Notes: a model not told the origin generated them from the letters alone. A stretch of DNA of 64,000 nt from Diaminobutyricimonas sp. LJ205 (GCF_009755725.1 NZ_CP046619.1:806001-870000), one strand, 5' to 3'. Numbered from the stretch's first letter, positions 33,374-42,340 are shown. Numbers and translations: made by a program.

Positions 33374-33961
33374 ATGGCGGAACAGGCGGAACAGGGGACA
33401 CTGGATCGGATCGTATTCGCGGGGGATAGTCTCACGGCCAGCGGACGCTGGCAGGAGTGGTTCCCCGAGTTCGAGGCGTTGAACCACGGTGTCGCCGGCC
33501 ACACGACCGACGACCTGTTGGAGCGCCTCCACGAGATCGTGGCGGCGAAACCGCAGGCGATCGCGCTGATGATCGGCACCAATGACTTCGGCAAGCGCCG
33601 TCGTTCCACCGAGTACGTGGTGCGCAACATCGAATCGATCCTGGTCGATTTGCGCCGGGACCTTCCCGGGGTGCGGCTGTTGCTTCAGTCAATCCCGCCG
33701 CGCGGCCGCGAGTTTGCAGCAGAGATCAAGGACGCGAACCGGCACCTGCGTCAGTTCTCCGCGACCGTCAGGGCACAGTATCTGGACCTCTGGCCCGCGC
33801 TCGCCTTCGACGGCGAAGAGTTGAACCCGATCTTCAGTGAGGACCGGCTGCACCTCAATGACGCCGGCTATGAGGCCTGGCTGACCGAACTTCGGCCGGG
33901 GCTCGAGCGGCTGTACGAGGCTCCACCGATGAGCCGGCCGATCAGCATCATCGAGGTCTGA
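33374..33961 (+). CDS. SGNH/GDSL-type hydrolase
   Basis: A 195-residue single-domain esterase-like protein without a signal peptide. Block I is RIVFAGDSLTASGRW with the catalytic Ser in GDS, block II has the Gly in NHGVAGHTTDD, block III is IALMIGTNDFGKR with the Asn, and block V is DRLHLNDAGYEAW with the catalytic Asp-x-x-His. It is similar to the acyl-esterase/lysophospholipase L1 group; the substrate is unknown. ATG 33374 follows GGAGG at 33363, which is better than the in-frame GTG at 33344. Confidence 0.9.
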   Translation: MAEQAEQGTLDRIVFAGDSLTASGRWQEWFPEFEALNHGVAGHTTDDLLERLHEIVAAKPQAIALMIGTNDFGKRRRSTEYVVRNIESILVDLRRDLPGVRLLLQSIPPRGREFAAEIKDANRHLRQFSATVRAQYLDLWPALAFDGEELNPIFSEDRLHLNDAGYEAWLTELRPGLERLYEAPPMSRPISIIEV

Positions 33962-33978
33962 GGCTCGGGTCCAACAAG

Positions 33979-33984
33979 TACCCT
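33979..33984 (+). promoter_or_regulatory. -10 element of the DUF2207 gene (leaderless)
   Basis: TACCCT ends 7 nt before ATG 33991. Confidence 0.5.
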
Positions 33985-33990
33985 CGAGTT

Positions 33991-35749
33991 ATGCGACATT
34001 TCCTCGCGGTGCTGTTGGCTGCCGCGTTCTTGCTCCTGGGCGTGCCGACTGCCGCGGCTGCGGATGTCGACGACTTCACCTTCGACAGCTTCGAGGCCGA
34101 TTACTACCTGGGCGTTGATGAGTCCGGCCACTCGACGCTGCGGACCATTGAGACCTTTGTCGCGCGATTCCCGGAGACGGATCAGAACCGCGGCATCCGC
34201 CGGGCCCTGGTCGAAGACTACGACGGGCATCCCACCGACCTGACCGTCACCAGCGTGACCGACGAGAACGGCACCGCGCGCGCGTTCGAGACCGATGCCG
34301 AGGACGGGCTGCTCTCAGTCACCATCGCCGCGGACGACTACGTGCACGGCGCGCAGACCTACGTCATCACCTACGAGCAGAAGAACGTCACCCGGTTCTT
34401 CGAGGACACCGGCGTCGACGAGTTCTACTGGGACACCAACGGCACCGACTGGGCACAGCCGTTCGGGGCGGTCACCGCGCGAGTCCACGTGGATCCGGCG
34501 ATCGCTGACCGGCTCACCGGAGAGCTGGCCTGCTACACCGGAGCGGAAGGTTCCACCGAGCAATGCCAGATCGGGGAAGCTGGCGGGGTCATCACGGCAT
34601 CGGATGCCGGCCTGGCACCCTTCGAGAACGTCACCGTCGCGGTCGCATTCGAACCGGGCACCTTCGTGGCGCGCGACGGCAGCTACTTCGCCAACCCCAT
34701 CAGCTGGGTGCAACTGATCGCCCTGCTGGCTGCTATCGGCGCGGCGATCTGGGGCTTCGCCATCCGCGCGACCGTCACCCGCGATGCCGACGGCCGGCCG
34801 ACAATCGTTGCCGAGTACCTGCCGCCGGATGGCAACGACCTGCTGGGGAGCGCCGACATCGTCGGCCGCAGCGGCCGCGCAATCGCGGCGCAGCTGATCG
34901 ATCTCGCCGTGCACCGAAGGATCCGCATCATCGAGAACGAGAAGCCCTGGGCCAAGGACACCTTCTCGCTGCAACTGGTCACCGCCGACGGGGTCACCGG
35001 TCTGCCGCGGCGGCTGCTCACCGCATTCTTCGGCAGCGGGCTCCGGGATGGCTCCGAGTACGAACTGACCGGCACGGACACCAAGCTCGGCACGCGCATC
35101 AGTTCCCTGCAGCGATCCGTCCACCGCGATGTCGTGCGCCGTGGGCTGCGTCGACGGGTTGCCGCGGGACAGGTGATCGTGCCGTTCATCATCGCCGTGA
35201 TCGCCGCCGCCATCGTGCTGTTCACCGGGAATCCTGATCACCGCCGACAGCCGTGGCGGTGCGATTCCGCTGCTGCTCGTGATCCCGGCAGGTCTTGCGG
35301 TCGCCGCGGTCGCCATCTCGATCTTCCGCCGGCCGCTCACCGCCGCCGGAGCCGAACTGCGCGATCACCTGCGCGGCATGCACCTCTACATCAAGGTCGC
35401 CGAACAGGATCGGCTGCGGGTGCTGCAGAGCCCCGAGGGTGCGCTCCGCACCCCGGTTCACGTCGACGACCCTCGCGAGATGCTGAAACTGAACGAGCGG
35501 ATGCTGCCATACGCGGTGTTGTTCAACCTGGAGAAGGACTGGGCCGAGCAACTCGCTGTTCAGTACGAGGACGGCCGCCCGGACTGGTACGTCAGCAACC
35601 AGCCCTTCAATGCGGCGATCTTCGCCGCGGGTGTCAGCGGGCTCAGCACCTCGGCCAGCACGGTGACCGCGAGCAGCACCAGCGGCGGATCATCCGGCGG
35701 CGGGTCGTCCGGCGGCGGCGGTGGCGGCGGAGGTGGCGGCGGGGTCTGA
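33991..35749 (+). pseudogene. DUF2207 membrane protein gene with a single-base frameshift
   Basis: A DUF2207-type protein: signal peptide (HFLAVLLAAAFLLLGVPTAAAA), extracellular beta-rich domain to about residue 230, a transmembrane segment (LIALLAAIGAAIWGFAI), a cytoplasmic domain, a second membrane segment (VPFIIAVIAAAIVLF) and a Gly/Ser-rich C-terminus. The first frame reads correctly to VLFTG (about 35229) and then becomes nonsense, running to 35907. The expected continuation (ILITADSRGGAIPLLL, then AGLAVAAVAISIFRRP and the Gly-rich end) is in the next frame, ending at 35749. One extra base in GGGAAT (35227-35232) explains it. Possible causes are a real disabling insertion, a sequencing error, or recoding. 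Codon use on both sides is intact, so the event is recent or artefactual. Confidence 0.85.
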
Positions 35750-35824
35750 CCCCGCGGCGGGTGAGGCAGCGGCATCCGGAGCCTGCCCATCGAACGAAGC
35801 CTGTTCAGCCCGACGCCCCGCGCG

Positions 35825-35830
35825 TACGGT
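35825..35830 (+). promoter_or_regulatory. -10 element of the Rieske/FAD gene (leaderless)
   Basis: TACGGT ends 7 nt before ATG 35837. Confidence 0.5.
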
Positions 35831-35836
35831 GGCCGC

Positions 35837-37306
35837 ATGACTTCGCTCTGGCTGGACCGACCGGACACCATCGAGACGGATGCCTTCATCCCTGGTTCCC
35901 GGTATGACACCGTCATTGTCGGCGCGGGCCTGACCGGCATGCTCACTGCGCTGTTGCTCGCACGTTCCGGGCAGAAGGTGGCCGTGCTGGAAGCACGCTC
36001 GGTGGGCGCGGTGACCACCGGCAACACCACCGCGAAGGTGAGCCTGCTGCAGGGGCACCACCTGGAACAGTTGCAGCGGCGCATGTATCCCTCGATCGTC
36101 GCCGCCTATGTGGAGGCCAACCGTGAGGGGCAGGCCTGGCTTCTCCGCTACGCCGACGAACACAAGATCCCGTACCAACGACGCGACGCGGTGAGTTACG
36201 CGACGACCGAGGCCGGCCGGGAGATCCTCGAACGGGAGCACCGTGCGGCCCGATCGGTCGGCCTGGACACCCGACTGAGCGACGACAGCTCCCTGCCGTT
36301 CCCGGTGACCGGTGCCCTCAGCCTCGCCGACCAGGCACAGCTCGACCCGATGGACGTGCTGGCCGCGCTCGCCGCCGACCTGCGAACCCATGGCGGGGTG
36401 ATCTTCGAACGCGCGATGGTGACGGGGATCGAGGCGAGCGATCCGGTTTGGGTGCGCACGCCTCGCGGTGGCGTGGTCGCCGGCAAGGTGGTGCTCGCCA
36501 GCGGCCCGCCGGTGCTGAACCGCGGCCTGTACTGGGCGAAACTGGCGGCGATGCGCTCCTACGGGCTCGCGTTCGAGGGCGTCGGCGCGCCCCCGCCTGA
36601 CATGTACCTGTCGGTCGATGAGCCGACCCGCAGCATCCGCACCGCCGGCTCGCACCTGGTCGTCGGCGGCAACGGGCATCCGGTCGGCCGCGCGGAATCG
36701 CCGAAGGCGCTGGTCGCCGACCTGATCCACTTCACCCATGAACACTGGCCAGATGCGCGGCTGACGCATTCCTGGAGCGCGCAGGACTACCGCACCCCGC
36801 ACAAGGTGCCGTTCGTCGGCTGGATGCCGCGCGGCCGCGGCCGCATCTATCTCGCCACCGGCTACGACAAGTGGGGGATGACCAACGCCGTGCAGTGCGC
36901 GCTCACCCTCGCCGGTGACCTGCTCGGTGGGCAGCAGCCCTGGGCACAGGTACTCCATCACCGGACAACCACCCCAATGGCCTTCGCCGCCGGCCTCGGC
37001 TCCAACGCCGCCGTGGCCTGGTGGTACGCGCGCGGCTGGGCGAAGGCGCTCAGCACGCGGCTCCCGGATGCCCCGCCGCCCGAGGGCGAGGGAATCGTCG
37101 GCCGGATGGGCCTCGCGCCGACCGCGGTGTCCACCGTTGGCGGGGAAACCTGCTCCCTGTCCGCCGTCTGCCCGCACCTCGGTGCTGTGCTCGGCTGGAA
37201 CGACCAGGAACTCTCCTGGGACTGCCCGGCGCACGGCAGTCGGTTCACGGCATCCGGGGCACGCCTCGAGGGGCCCACCAAGAAGGACATGCGCCCCAAG
37301 CGTTAG
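35837..37306 (+). CDS. FAD-dependent oxidoreductase with C-terminal Rieske domain
   Basis: 489 residues. A DAO-type FAD domain comes first: the dinucleotide motif VIVGAGLTGMLTALLLARSG (about 27-46), the adjacent VLEARSVGAVTTGNTTAKV and the C-terminal FAD strand GRIYLATGYDKWGMTNAV. A Rieske [2Fe-2S] domain covers about residues 410-489, with ligands CPH in SAVCPHLGAVLGW and CPAH in WDCPAHGSRF. The full-length group (sometimes called YhfW-like) is assumed to pass electrons from a substrate amine or hydroxyl via FAD to the cluster; substrate and acceptor are unknown. Leaderless start. It stands alone, followed by a family A palindrome. Confidence 0.9.
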   Translation: MTSLWLDRPDTIETDAFIPGSRYDTVIVGAGLTGMLTALLLARSGQKVAVLEARSVGAVTTGNTTAKVSLLQGHHLEQLQRRMYPSIVAAYVEANREGQAWLLRYADEHKIPYQRRDAVSYATTEAGREILEREHRAARSVGLDTRLSDDSSLPFPVTGALSLADQAQLDPMDVLAALAADLRTHGGVIFERAMVTGIEASDPVWVRTPRGGVVAGKVVLASGPPVLNRGLYWAKLAAMRSYGLAFEGVGAPPPDMYLSVDEPTRSIRTAGSHLVVGGNGHPVGRAESPKALVADLIHFTHEHWPDARLTHSWSAQDYRTPHKVPFVGWMPRGRGRIYLATGYDKWGMTNAVQCALTLAGDLLGGQQPWAQVLHHRTTTPMAFAAGLGSNAAVAWWYARGWAKALSTRLPDAPPPEGEGIVGRMGLAPTAVSTVGGETCSLSAVCPHLGAVLGWNDQELSWDCPAHGSRFTASGARLEGPTKKDMRPKR

Positions 37307-37316
37307 CCGCCGCCTG

Positions 37317-37364
37317 CCGCTGGTCGAGCCCGCCGAGACCTGCCTCGGCAAGCTCGACCAGCGG
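37317..37364. repeat. Family A palindrome after the Rieske/FAD gene
   Basis: The left half CCGCTGGTCGAGCCCGCCGA and a right half ending GGCAAGCTCGACCAGCGG pair with few mismatches around a 4-base centre. Probably terminator-like for the gene upstream. Confidence 0.85.
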
Positions 37365-37402
37365 AATCGATAAATGCAGGCTGCGCATTCTTCGTGTCCG
37401 GT

Positions 37403-37431
37403 TTGACAGTGACGCCCCCGTCCCCTACTTT
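37403..37431 (+). promoter_or_regulatory. Promoter of the liv operon
   Basis: TTGACA (37403-37408), a 17-base spacer and TACTTT (37426-37431): the best housekeeping-type promoter in the window. The expected start of transcription is about 37438, giving a leader of about 100 nt before livG. Confidence 0.8.
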
Positions 37432-37438
37432 CGTCAGT

Positions 37439-37460
37439 GACCTGAATCACCTGTCAGGTC
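37439..37460. promoter_or_regulatory. Candidate operator at the liv transcription start
   Basis: GACCTG (37439-37444) and CAGGTC (37455-37460) form a perfect 6-bp inverted repeat with a 10-bp centre, right at the predicted +1, a position typical for repressor binding. Confidence 0.45.
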
Positions 37461-37497
37461 TACCGATCCTTCTACGACAGCAGGAAAGGCGCGAGCC

Positions 37498-37542
37498 GTG
37501 AACAACGACGTAACCACGAGGCATCCGGAGCACACGCTCTGA
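37498..37542 (+). CDS. Fourteen-codon upstream ORF coupled to livG
   Basis: GTG 37498, 14 codons (VNNDVTTRHPEHTL), TGA 37540-37542. It has an AGGAAAGG Shine-Dalgarno sequence 8 nt upstream, whereas livG has no obvious SD of its own. Its stop overlaps the livG ATG as TGATG. It may serve to load ribosomes for livG. Whether the peptide matters is unknown; it has no run of Leu, Ile or Val codons, so classical attenuation is unlikely. Confidence 0.4.
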   Translation: MNNDVTTRHPEHTL

Positions 37543-38291
37543 TGGCCGCTCTGCTCAAAGCGGAAGCCCTGACCAAGGACTTCCGCGGCTTCACGGCGGT
37601 GAAATCCGTTGACTTGACGGTCGAAGAGGGCACCGTGCACGCGCTGGTCGGCCCGAACGGTGCCGGCAAGACCACGCTGTTCAACCTGTTGAGCGGATTC
37701 CTGCAGCCCACCTCGGGCACGATCACCTTCGATGGCGCCGACATCACCGGCAAGCAGCCCGAGCAGATCGTGCACCTGGGTATCGCCCGCTCGTTCCAGA
37801 TCACGAGCCTGTTCGACAACCTCACCCCGCTCGAGCACCTCGAGCTGGCGCTCGCCAGCCCGACCGGTCTCAGCTACCGGTTCTGGCAGTCGAAGAAGCG
37901 GTTCGGCCAGTTCCGGCCGCGCGCCATGGAGCTGATCGACCACGTCGGAATGGCGGATGCCGCGAACCGCCCCGTCGGGGAGTTCGCGTACGGCCAGAAG
38001 CGTGCCGTCGAACTCGCTCTCGCCCTCGCGCTCGACCCCAAGCTGCTGCTGCTGGACGAGCCGACCGCCGGGATGGGCATCGACGACGTCGACCGCACCA
38101 TCGCCCTCGTGAAGCGTATCTCCGCCGGCCGCACGATCGTGTTCGTCGACCACAACATGCACGTCGTCGGCAGCCTCGCCGACCGGGTCAGCGTCCTGCA
38201 GCAGGGCGAGATCCTCGTCGAGGGCACCTACGACGAAGTGCGCACCGACGAGAAAGTCATCACCGCTTACCTGGGGCAGGCCCATGCTTGA
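37542..38291 (+). CDS. livG: Branched-chain amino-acid-type ABC transporter ATP-binding protein LivG
   Basis: A 249-residue ABC ATPase of the LivG/BraF type on the cytoplasmic face of the importer. Walker A GPNGAGKTTLFNLLSG (about residue 34), Q-loop within GIARSFQIT, a signature region VGEFAYGQKRAVELALALAL in place of the common LSGGQ (normal variation for LivG), Walker B LLLDEPTAGM and H-loop FVDHNMHVV. It begins a five-gene operon; its ATG overlaps the stop of a 14-codon ORF. Its end overlaps livF by 8 nt. Confidence 0.93.
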   Translation: MAALLKAEALTKDFRGFTAVKSVDLTVEEGTVHALVGPNGAGKTTLFNLLSGFLQPTSGTITFDGADITGKQPEQIVHLGIARSFQITSLFDNLTPLEHLELALASPTGLSYRFWQSKKRFGQFRPRAMELIDHVGMADAANRPVGEFAYGQKRAVELALALALDPKLLLLDEPTAGMGIDDVDRTIALVKRISAGRTIVFVDHNMHVVGSLADRVSVLQQGEILVEGTYDEVRTDEKVITAYLGQAHA

Positions 38292-38976
38292 AATCACCGG
38301 ACTGACCGCCTCCTACGGCGAGGCGCGCGCACTGAACGACGTCGACCTGGTTGTGAAGCCGGGCGAGGTGGTCACCCTCGTCGGCCGGAACGGTGCGGGA
38401 AAGACCACGCTGCTCCGCAGCGTCATGGGACTGCACCGCGACCTCGAAGGCACGATCAGCTTCGAGGACAAACGCATCGACTCGCTCGCGCCGAACGCGC
38501 GCGCCCGCGCAGGCATCGGCTGGGTGCCCGACAACCGCGGCATTTATGCAAGCCTCACCGTGGCCGAGAACCTGCGCCTGCCTCCCGTCGTCAGCGAGGC
38601 AGCCTGGTCCATCGAGAAGGTGTACGAATCCTTCCCGCGCCTTGCCGAGCGGGGCAGCTCGATGGGCACGCAGCTCTCCGGCGGCGAACAGCAGATGCTC
38701 GCCATCGCCCGCGTGCTGCGGATGGGTTCGCGCCTGCTGCTGCTCGACGAGCCCAGTGAGGGCCTGGCCCCGGTGATCGTGCAGCGCATCGGCGAGATCA
38801 TCCGCGAGGTCAAGGCGGCCGGCATCTCGATCCTGCTCGTGGAGCAGAACGTCAAGTTCGCACAGTCGGTGGCCGATCGTCACTACGTGCTCGCCGAAGG
38901 CCGAATCGTCGAGCAACTCGACAACGACGAATTCAGGCTGCGCGAGAGCGAACTGCTCGAGCACCTCGGCATCTAA
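38284..38976 (+). CDS. livF: Branched-chain amino-acid-type ABC transporter ATP-binding protein LivF
   Basis: The second ATPase of the importer, 230 residues: Walker A GRNGAGKTTLLRSVMG, signature LSGGEQQMLAIARVL, Walker B LLLDEPSEGLAPV, H-loop VEQNVKFAQ. These are the standard LivF/BraG features and the short length is normal. ATG 38284 lies within the last codons of livG, so the two ATPases are produced together. Confidence 0.93.
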   Translation: MLEITGLTASYGEARALNDVDLVVKPGEVVTLVGRNGAGKTTLLRSVMGLHRDLEGTISFEDKRIDSLAPNARARAGIGWVPDNRGIYASLTVAENLRLPPVVSEAAWSIEKVYESFPRLAERGSSMGTQLSGGEQQMLAIARVLRMGSRLLLLDEPSEGLAPVIVQRIGEIIREVKAAGISILLVEQNVKFAQSVADRHYVLAEGRIVEQLDNDEFRLRESELLEHLGI

Positions 38977-39021
38977 TCTTTCCCTTCCCTTTCACCAGGC
39001 ACCACCTACAAAGGAGTATCA

Positions 39022-40272
39022 GTGGCACACATCAGAAGGAACTTCGCGATTGCGGGAGTCGCAGTCGGCGCGATCATGCTCGCCGGCTGCGCCGGCGGCG
39101 CCCCCGGCGGCCCGCCCGCCGCGGTCGAGTCGGAACTGTCCGACGACAAGGTCATCATCGGCCTGCTGAACGACCAGTCCGGCGTCTACAAGGACCTGTC
39201 CGGCCCGAACAGCAAGGTCGCCATCCAGATGGCGATCGATGATTACAACGAGAAGTACGGCGACGAGGCTGTCGCGGGGAAGATCGAGATCGTCACCGCC
39301 GACACGCAGAACAAGCCGGATGTCGCGAACACCCAGGCCCAGCAGATGTACGACCGCTCGAACGCCGACATCATCCTCGATGTGCCTGCCTCCTCGGCGG
39401 CCCTCGCCGTGGCCGAGGTCGCCAACCAGAAGAAGAAGCTGTACATCAACATCGGCGCGGCGACCATGGAGCTCACCGGCGCCGCCTGCAACCCGTACAC
39501 CTTCCACTGGGCCTACAACACCCAGATGCTCGCCAAGGGCGCCAAGGGTGTCGTCGAAGACGGCGGCAAGAGCTGGAGCCTCGTCTACCCGGACTACGCC
39601 TTCGGCCAGGACATGGTGAAGTCGTTCAGCGAGGCTGTTGAGAACGCGGGCGGAAGCGTCAACGAGGCGATCGCGACCCCGTTCCCGAACGAGAACTTCG
39701 CGACCTTCATCACCCGCGCGGGATCCACCAACCCGGACGTCATCGCCACGATGGCAGCCGGCGGTGACCTGATCAACTTCGTGAAGCAGTTCAACCAGTC
39801 CGGTCTGCGCGACTCGGCGACCCTGGCTGTCGGCCTGATGTTCATCACCGACATCCACTCGCTCGGTGTCGACGAGTTCGCCGGAACCACGTTCACCGAC
39901 GCCTGGTACTGGAACTACGACGAGCAGAACCGCGAGTGGGCTGACCGCTTCACGGAGCTGACCGACACCCGTCCGTCGTTCGCACACGCTGCGAACTACT
40001 CGGCCGCCACTCAGTACCTCGAGGCGATCCAGCGCTCGGGCACCGATGACGCCGACGCGATCATCAAGGAGCTCGAAGGCCTCAAGGTCGACGACGTCTT
40101 CCTGCGCAACGGGGAGATCCGTGCCGGTGACCACTCGGTCATCCACGACACCTATGTCGCCAAGGTGAAGGATGCCGCGGACGTTGAAGAGGACTGGGAC
40201 TACGAGGAAATCCTCGCCACCATCCCGGCCGACGAAGCGTACCCGGACGTCAACCCGAACTGCACCCTCTAA
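39022..40272 (+). CDS. livK: Extracellular substrate-binding lipoprotein of the liv-type ABC transporter
   Basis: 416 residues. A lipoprotein signal peptide ends in the lipobox LAGC (Cys at about residue 24, then GGAPGG), so it is anchored to the outer face of the membrane. The mature part is a type I periplasmic-binding-protein fold (Peripla_BP_6): IIGLLNDQSGVYKDLSG, KIEIVTADTQNKPDVANTQA, WSLVYPDYAFGQDMVKSF. LivK-like proteins bind Leu/Ile/Val, but relatives bind amides, urea or aromatic acids, so the ligand is open. The GTG at 39022 follows AAAGGAG. It lies between the ATPases and permeases, with a stable hairpin following. Confidence 0.92.
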   Translation: MAHIRRNFAIAGVAVGAIMLAGCAGGAPGGPPAAVESELSDDKVIIGLLNDQSGVYKDLSGPNSKVAIQMAIDDYNEKYGDEAVAGKIEIVTADTQNKPDVANTQAQQMYDRSNADIILDVPASSAALAVAEVANQKKKLYINIGAATMELTGAACNPYTFHWAYNTQMLAKGAKGVVEDGGKSWSLVYPDYAFGQDMVKSFSEAVENAGGSVNEAIATPFPNENFATFITRAGSTNPDVIATMAAGGDLINFVKQFNQSGLRDSATLAVGLMFITDIHSLGVDEFAGTTFTDAWYWNYDEQNREWADRFTELTDTRPSFAHAANYSAATQYLEAIQRSGTDDADAIIKELEGLKVDDVFLRNGEIRAGDHSVIHDTYVAKVKDAADVEEDWDYEEILATIPADEAYPDVNPNCTL

Positions 40273-40291
40273 TCAGTTCTAGCTAGTTCCT

Positions 40292-40320
40292 GGGGGCGGA
40301 CGGTTCTGCCGTCCGCCCCC
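40292..40320 (+). terminator. Hairpin between livK and livH
   Basis: GGGGGCGGACGG (40292-40303) pairs perfectly with CCGTCCGCCCCC (40309-40320) around TTCTG. No T-run follows. It is more likely a partial terminator or an mRNA-stabilising end that raises livK over the permease genes than a full stop. Confidence 0.65.
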
Positions 40321-40340
40321 GCCCACCCGGAAAGCGAGAC

Positions 40341-41219
40341 ATGGGCGACTTCAGCGACTTCCTCCAATACACGGTGCAGGGCCTTGCCGCGGGCGGGTTC
40401 TATGCCCTCGCGGCGCTCGGCCTGGCCGTGATCTTCGGCGCCCTCGGCGTCGTCAACTTCGCGCACGGAGCCTTCTACATGCTCGGTGCGGTCGGCTCGG
40501 CCGTGCTGCTCGATGTGATCGGCCTGCCGTTCTGGGGTGCGCTCGTCGTCATCCCGATCCTGATGTTCATCTTCGGCATCATCGTCGAGCTGCTGCTCGT
40601 GCAGTGGCTGCTGAAGCTCGATATCCTCTACAACTTCCTGCTCACCTTCGGACTGAGCCTCGTGCTCGTCGACCTGGTGAAGCGCGAATACGGCGTCTCT
40701 GGCCTGCCATACGAACAGCCTGCTGGCCTGGAGGGGCTGATCCACGTCGGATCGGTGTCGATCCCGATCTACCAGCTGTTCGTCTTCGTGTTCTCGCTGG
40801 CGGTCTGCTTCCTCGTCTGGCTGGTGCTCACGAAGACCCGCGTCGGCATGATTGTGCGCGCCGCGACCGAGGAGCCGGAACGCGCACGGGCGCTCGGCAT
40901 CAACGTCGGCATGTGGGTCACCCCGGTGTTCGGCTTCGGTGTCGCTCTTGCCGGTCTCGCCGGTGTGCTCGCCGCACCGTTCCGCGCGATCACCGCGAAC
41001 ATGGGCTCGAGCTTCATCATCATCCTGTTCGCGATTGTCGTGATCGGCGGGCTCGGCTCGATCCTCGGGGCGGTGGTCGGCGGATTCCTCGTCGGCCTGG
41101 TCGAGGCATACGGCCAGGGATACTACGGAACCTTCGCGCAGGTGCTCATCTTCGTCCTGATGGCAGTCGTCATCCTGGTGCGGCCGGCAGGGCTCTTCGG
41201 AAGGAAGGAAGCGGTATGA
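40341..41219 (+). CDS. livH: Branched-chain amino-acid-type ABC transporter permease LivH
   Basis: A 292-residue membrane protein with about eight hydrophobic helices and the LivH motif ALGLAVIFGALGVVNFAHGAF near the N-terminus. The cytoplasmic EAA-like loop is RAATEEPERARALGINV, which contacts an ATPase. The C-terminal GGLGSILGAVVGGFLVGLVE is also typical. ATG 40341 has a purine-rich upstream stretch (GGAAAGCGA). Its TGA overlaps livM. Confidence 0.93.
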   Translation: MGDFSDFLQYTVQGLAAGGFYALAALGLAVIFGALGVVNFAHGAFYMLGAVGSAVLLDVIGLPFWGALVVIPILMFIFGIIVELLLVQWLLKLDILYNFLLTFGLSLVLVDLVKREYGVSGLPYEQPAGLEGLIHVGSVSIPIYQLFVFVFSLAVCFLVWLVLTKTRVGMIVRAATEEPERARALGINVGMWVTPVFGFGVALAGLAGVLAAPFRAITANMGSSFIIILFAIVVIGGLGSILGAVVGGFLVGLVEAYGQGYYGTFAQVLIFVLMAVVILVRPAGLFGRKEAV

Positions 41220-42238
41220 CCGACCTCAAGGAGCTGCCGGTCACTTTCGACCCGATCGCGCTCGACAACGGTGCACGGCGTGCCCGCCTCATCCGGCGCA
41301 GCATCCTCGGCCTGATCGCCCTGGTCGCCGTCCTCGGCCTGCCGTGGTGGGTGTACCCGCCGGTCGCCGTGGACATCGCCGCCTGGGCGCTGTTCGCAAT
41401 CTCGATCGACCTGCTGCTCGGCTTCACCGGGCTGCTGTCCTTCGGCCATGCCGCGTTCTGGGGCGTGTCGGCGTACACCACCGGTGTGATCGCGGTCGAG
41501 CTCGGAGTGCCGTTCCCGGTGGCCATCGTCGGCGGCACCATCGGTGCGATGATCCTGGCTCTGCCTATCGGCTACCTGGCGGCACGTCGCGCCGGCATCT
41601 ACTTCGCGATGGTCACGCTGGCCTTCGCGCAGATGATCTACTTCATCGCGAACCAGTGGAAGGATGTCACCGGCGGCGAGAACGGCCTGCAGGGTGTTCC
41701 GAAGAACTTCTTCGGAATCGAACTGGTCGAAACCGAGGCGTTCTACTTCTACTACGTCGCCATCGTGATCATCGCGCTCGGTGCCTTCATCGCCTGGCGG
41801 ATCGTGAACTCGCCGTTCGGTCGGGTGCTGATCTCGATCCGGGACAACCCGGCACGGGCCCGGGCGCTCGGCTACGACGTCGAACGGTACAAGATCATCG
41901 TGTTCGTGCTCTCGGCCGGAATCGCCGGTCTTGCCGGTGGTGTCTTCGCGATCAGCCACGGCTTCGTGTCGCTGCAGGAACTGGACTGGACCACCTCGGG
42001 CAAGGTCGTGCTGATGACCGTGCTCGGCGGCATGGGCACCATCTGGGGCGGCCCGGTCGGCGCTGCGGTGATCGTGCTGCTTGAAGACCGGCTCGCGACC
42101 TCCGGCTTCGACGGAATCGGCATCATCACCGGATCGATCTTCGTGATCTGTGTGCTGCTGTTCCGCAAGGGCATCTGGGGGACCGCGGTCTCGCTCTGGG
42201 AGCGTGCCAGCAAGGCCATCGCCACCCGGCGGAGGTAG
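41216..42238 (+). CDS. livM: Branched-chain amino-acid-type ABC transporter permease LivM
   Basis: The second permease, 340 residues, about nine hydrophobic helices. LivM hallmarks: SIDLLLGFTGLLSFGHAAFW, YFAMVTLAFAQMIYFI, the ATPase-contact loop ISIRDNPARARALGYDVERY and VLGGMGTIWGGPVGAAVI. The frame is open much further upstream; ATG 41216 is chosen because it overlaps the livH stop (ATGA) and gives a standard LivM N-terminus. It ends the operon in front of a strong terminator. Confidence 0.93.
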   Translation: MTDLKELPVTFDPIALDNGARRARLIRRSILGLIALVAVLGLPWWVYPPVAVDIAAWALFAISIDLLLGFTGLLSFGHAAFWGVSAYTTGVIAVELGVPFPVAIVGGTIGAMILALPIGYLAARRAGIYFAMVTLAFAQMIYFIANQWKDVTGGENGLQGVPKNFFGIELVETEAFYFYYVAIVIIALGAFIAWRIVNSPFGRVLISIRDNPARARALGYDVERYKIIVFVLSAGIAGLAGGVFAISHGFVSLQELDWTTSGKVVLMTVLGGMGTIWGGPVGAAVIVLLEDRLATSGFDGIGIITGSIFVICVLLFRKGIWGTAVSLWERASKAIATRRR

Positions 42239-42263
42239 CTACACCCGCTCGGGCGGAGTTCGG

Positions 42264-42306
42264 CGGCTCGGGAGGACGTTTTCACAAGAAACGTCCTCCC
42301 GAGCCG
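42264..42306 (+). terminator. Intrinsic terminator of the liv operon
   Basis: 18-bp perfect stem (42264-42281 with 42289-42306), loop TCACAAG, followed by CTGTTTCCC. It lies 26 nt after the livM stop. Confidence 0.88.
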
Positions 42307-42340
42307 CTGTTTCCCTATTCCGGGGTTTCGAGCCGCAAGC

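Noticed and set aside
35750-35907. C-terminal continuation of the DUF2207 frame 1 product
   Set aside because: Arg/His-rich nonsense that overlaps the promoter and start of the Rieske gene; the real C-terminus is in the other frame ending at 35749.
40604-41215. Upstream extension of the livM frame inside livH
   Set aside because: Sequence is out-of-frame livH; livM starts at ATG 41216 overlapping the livH stop.
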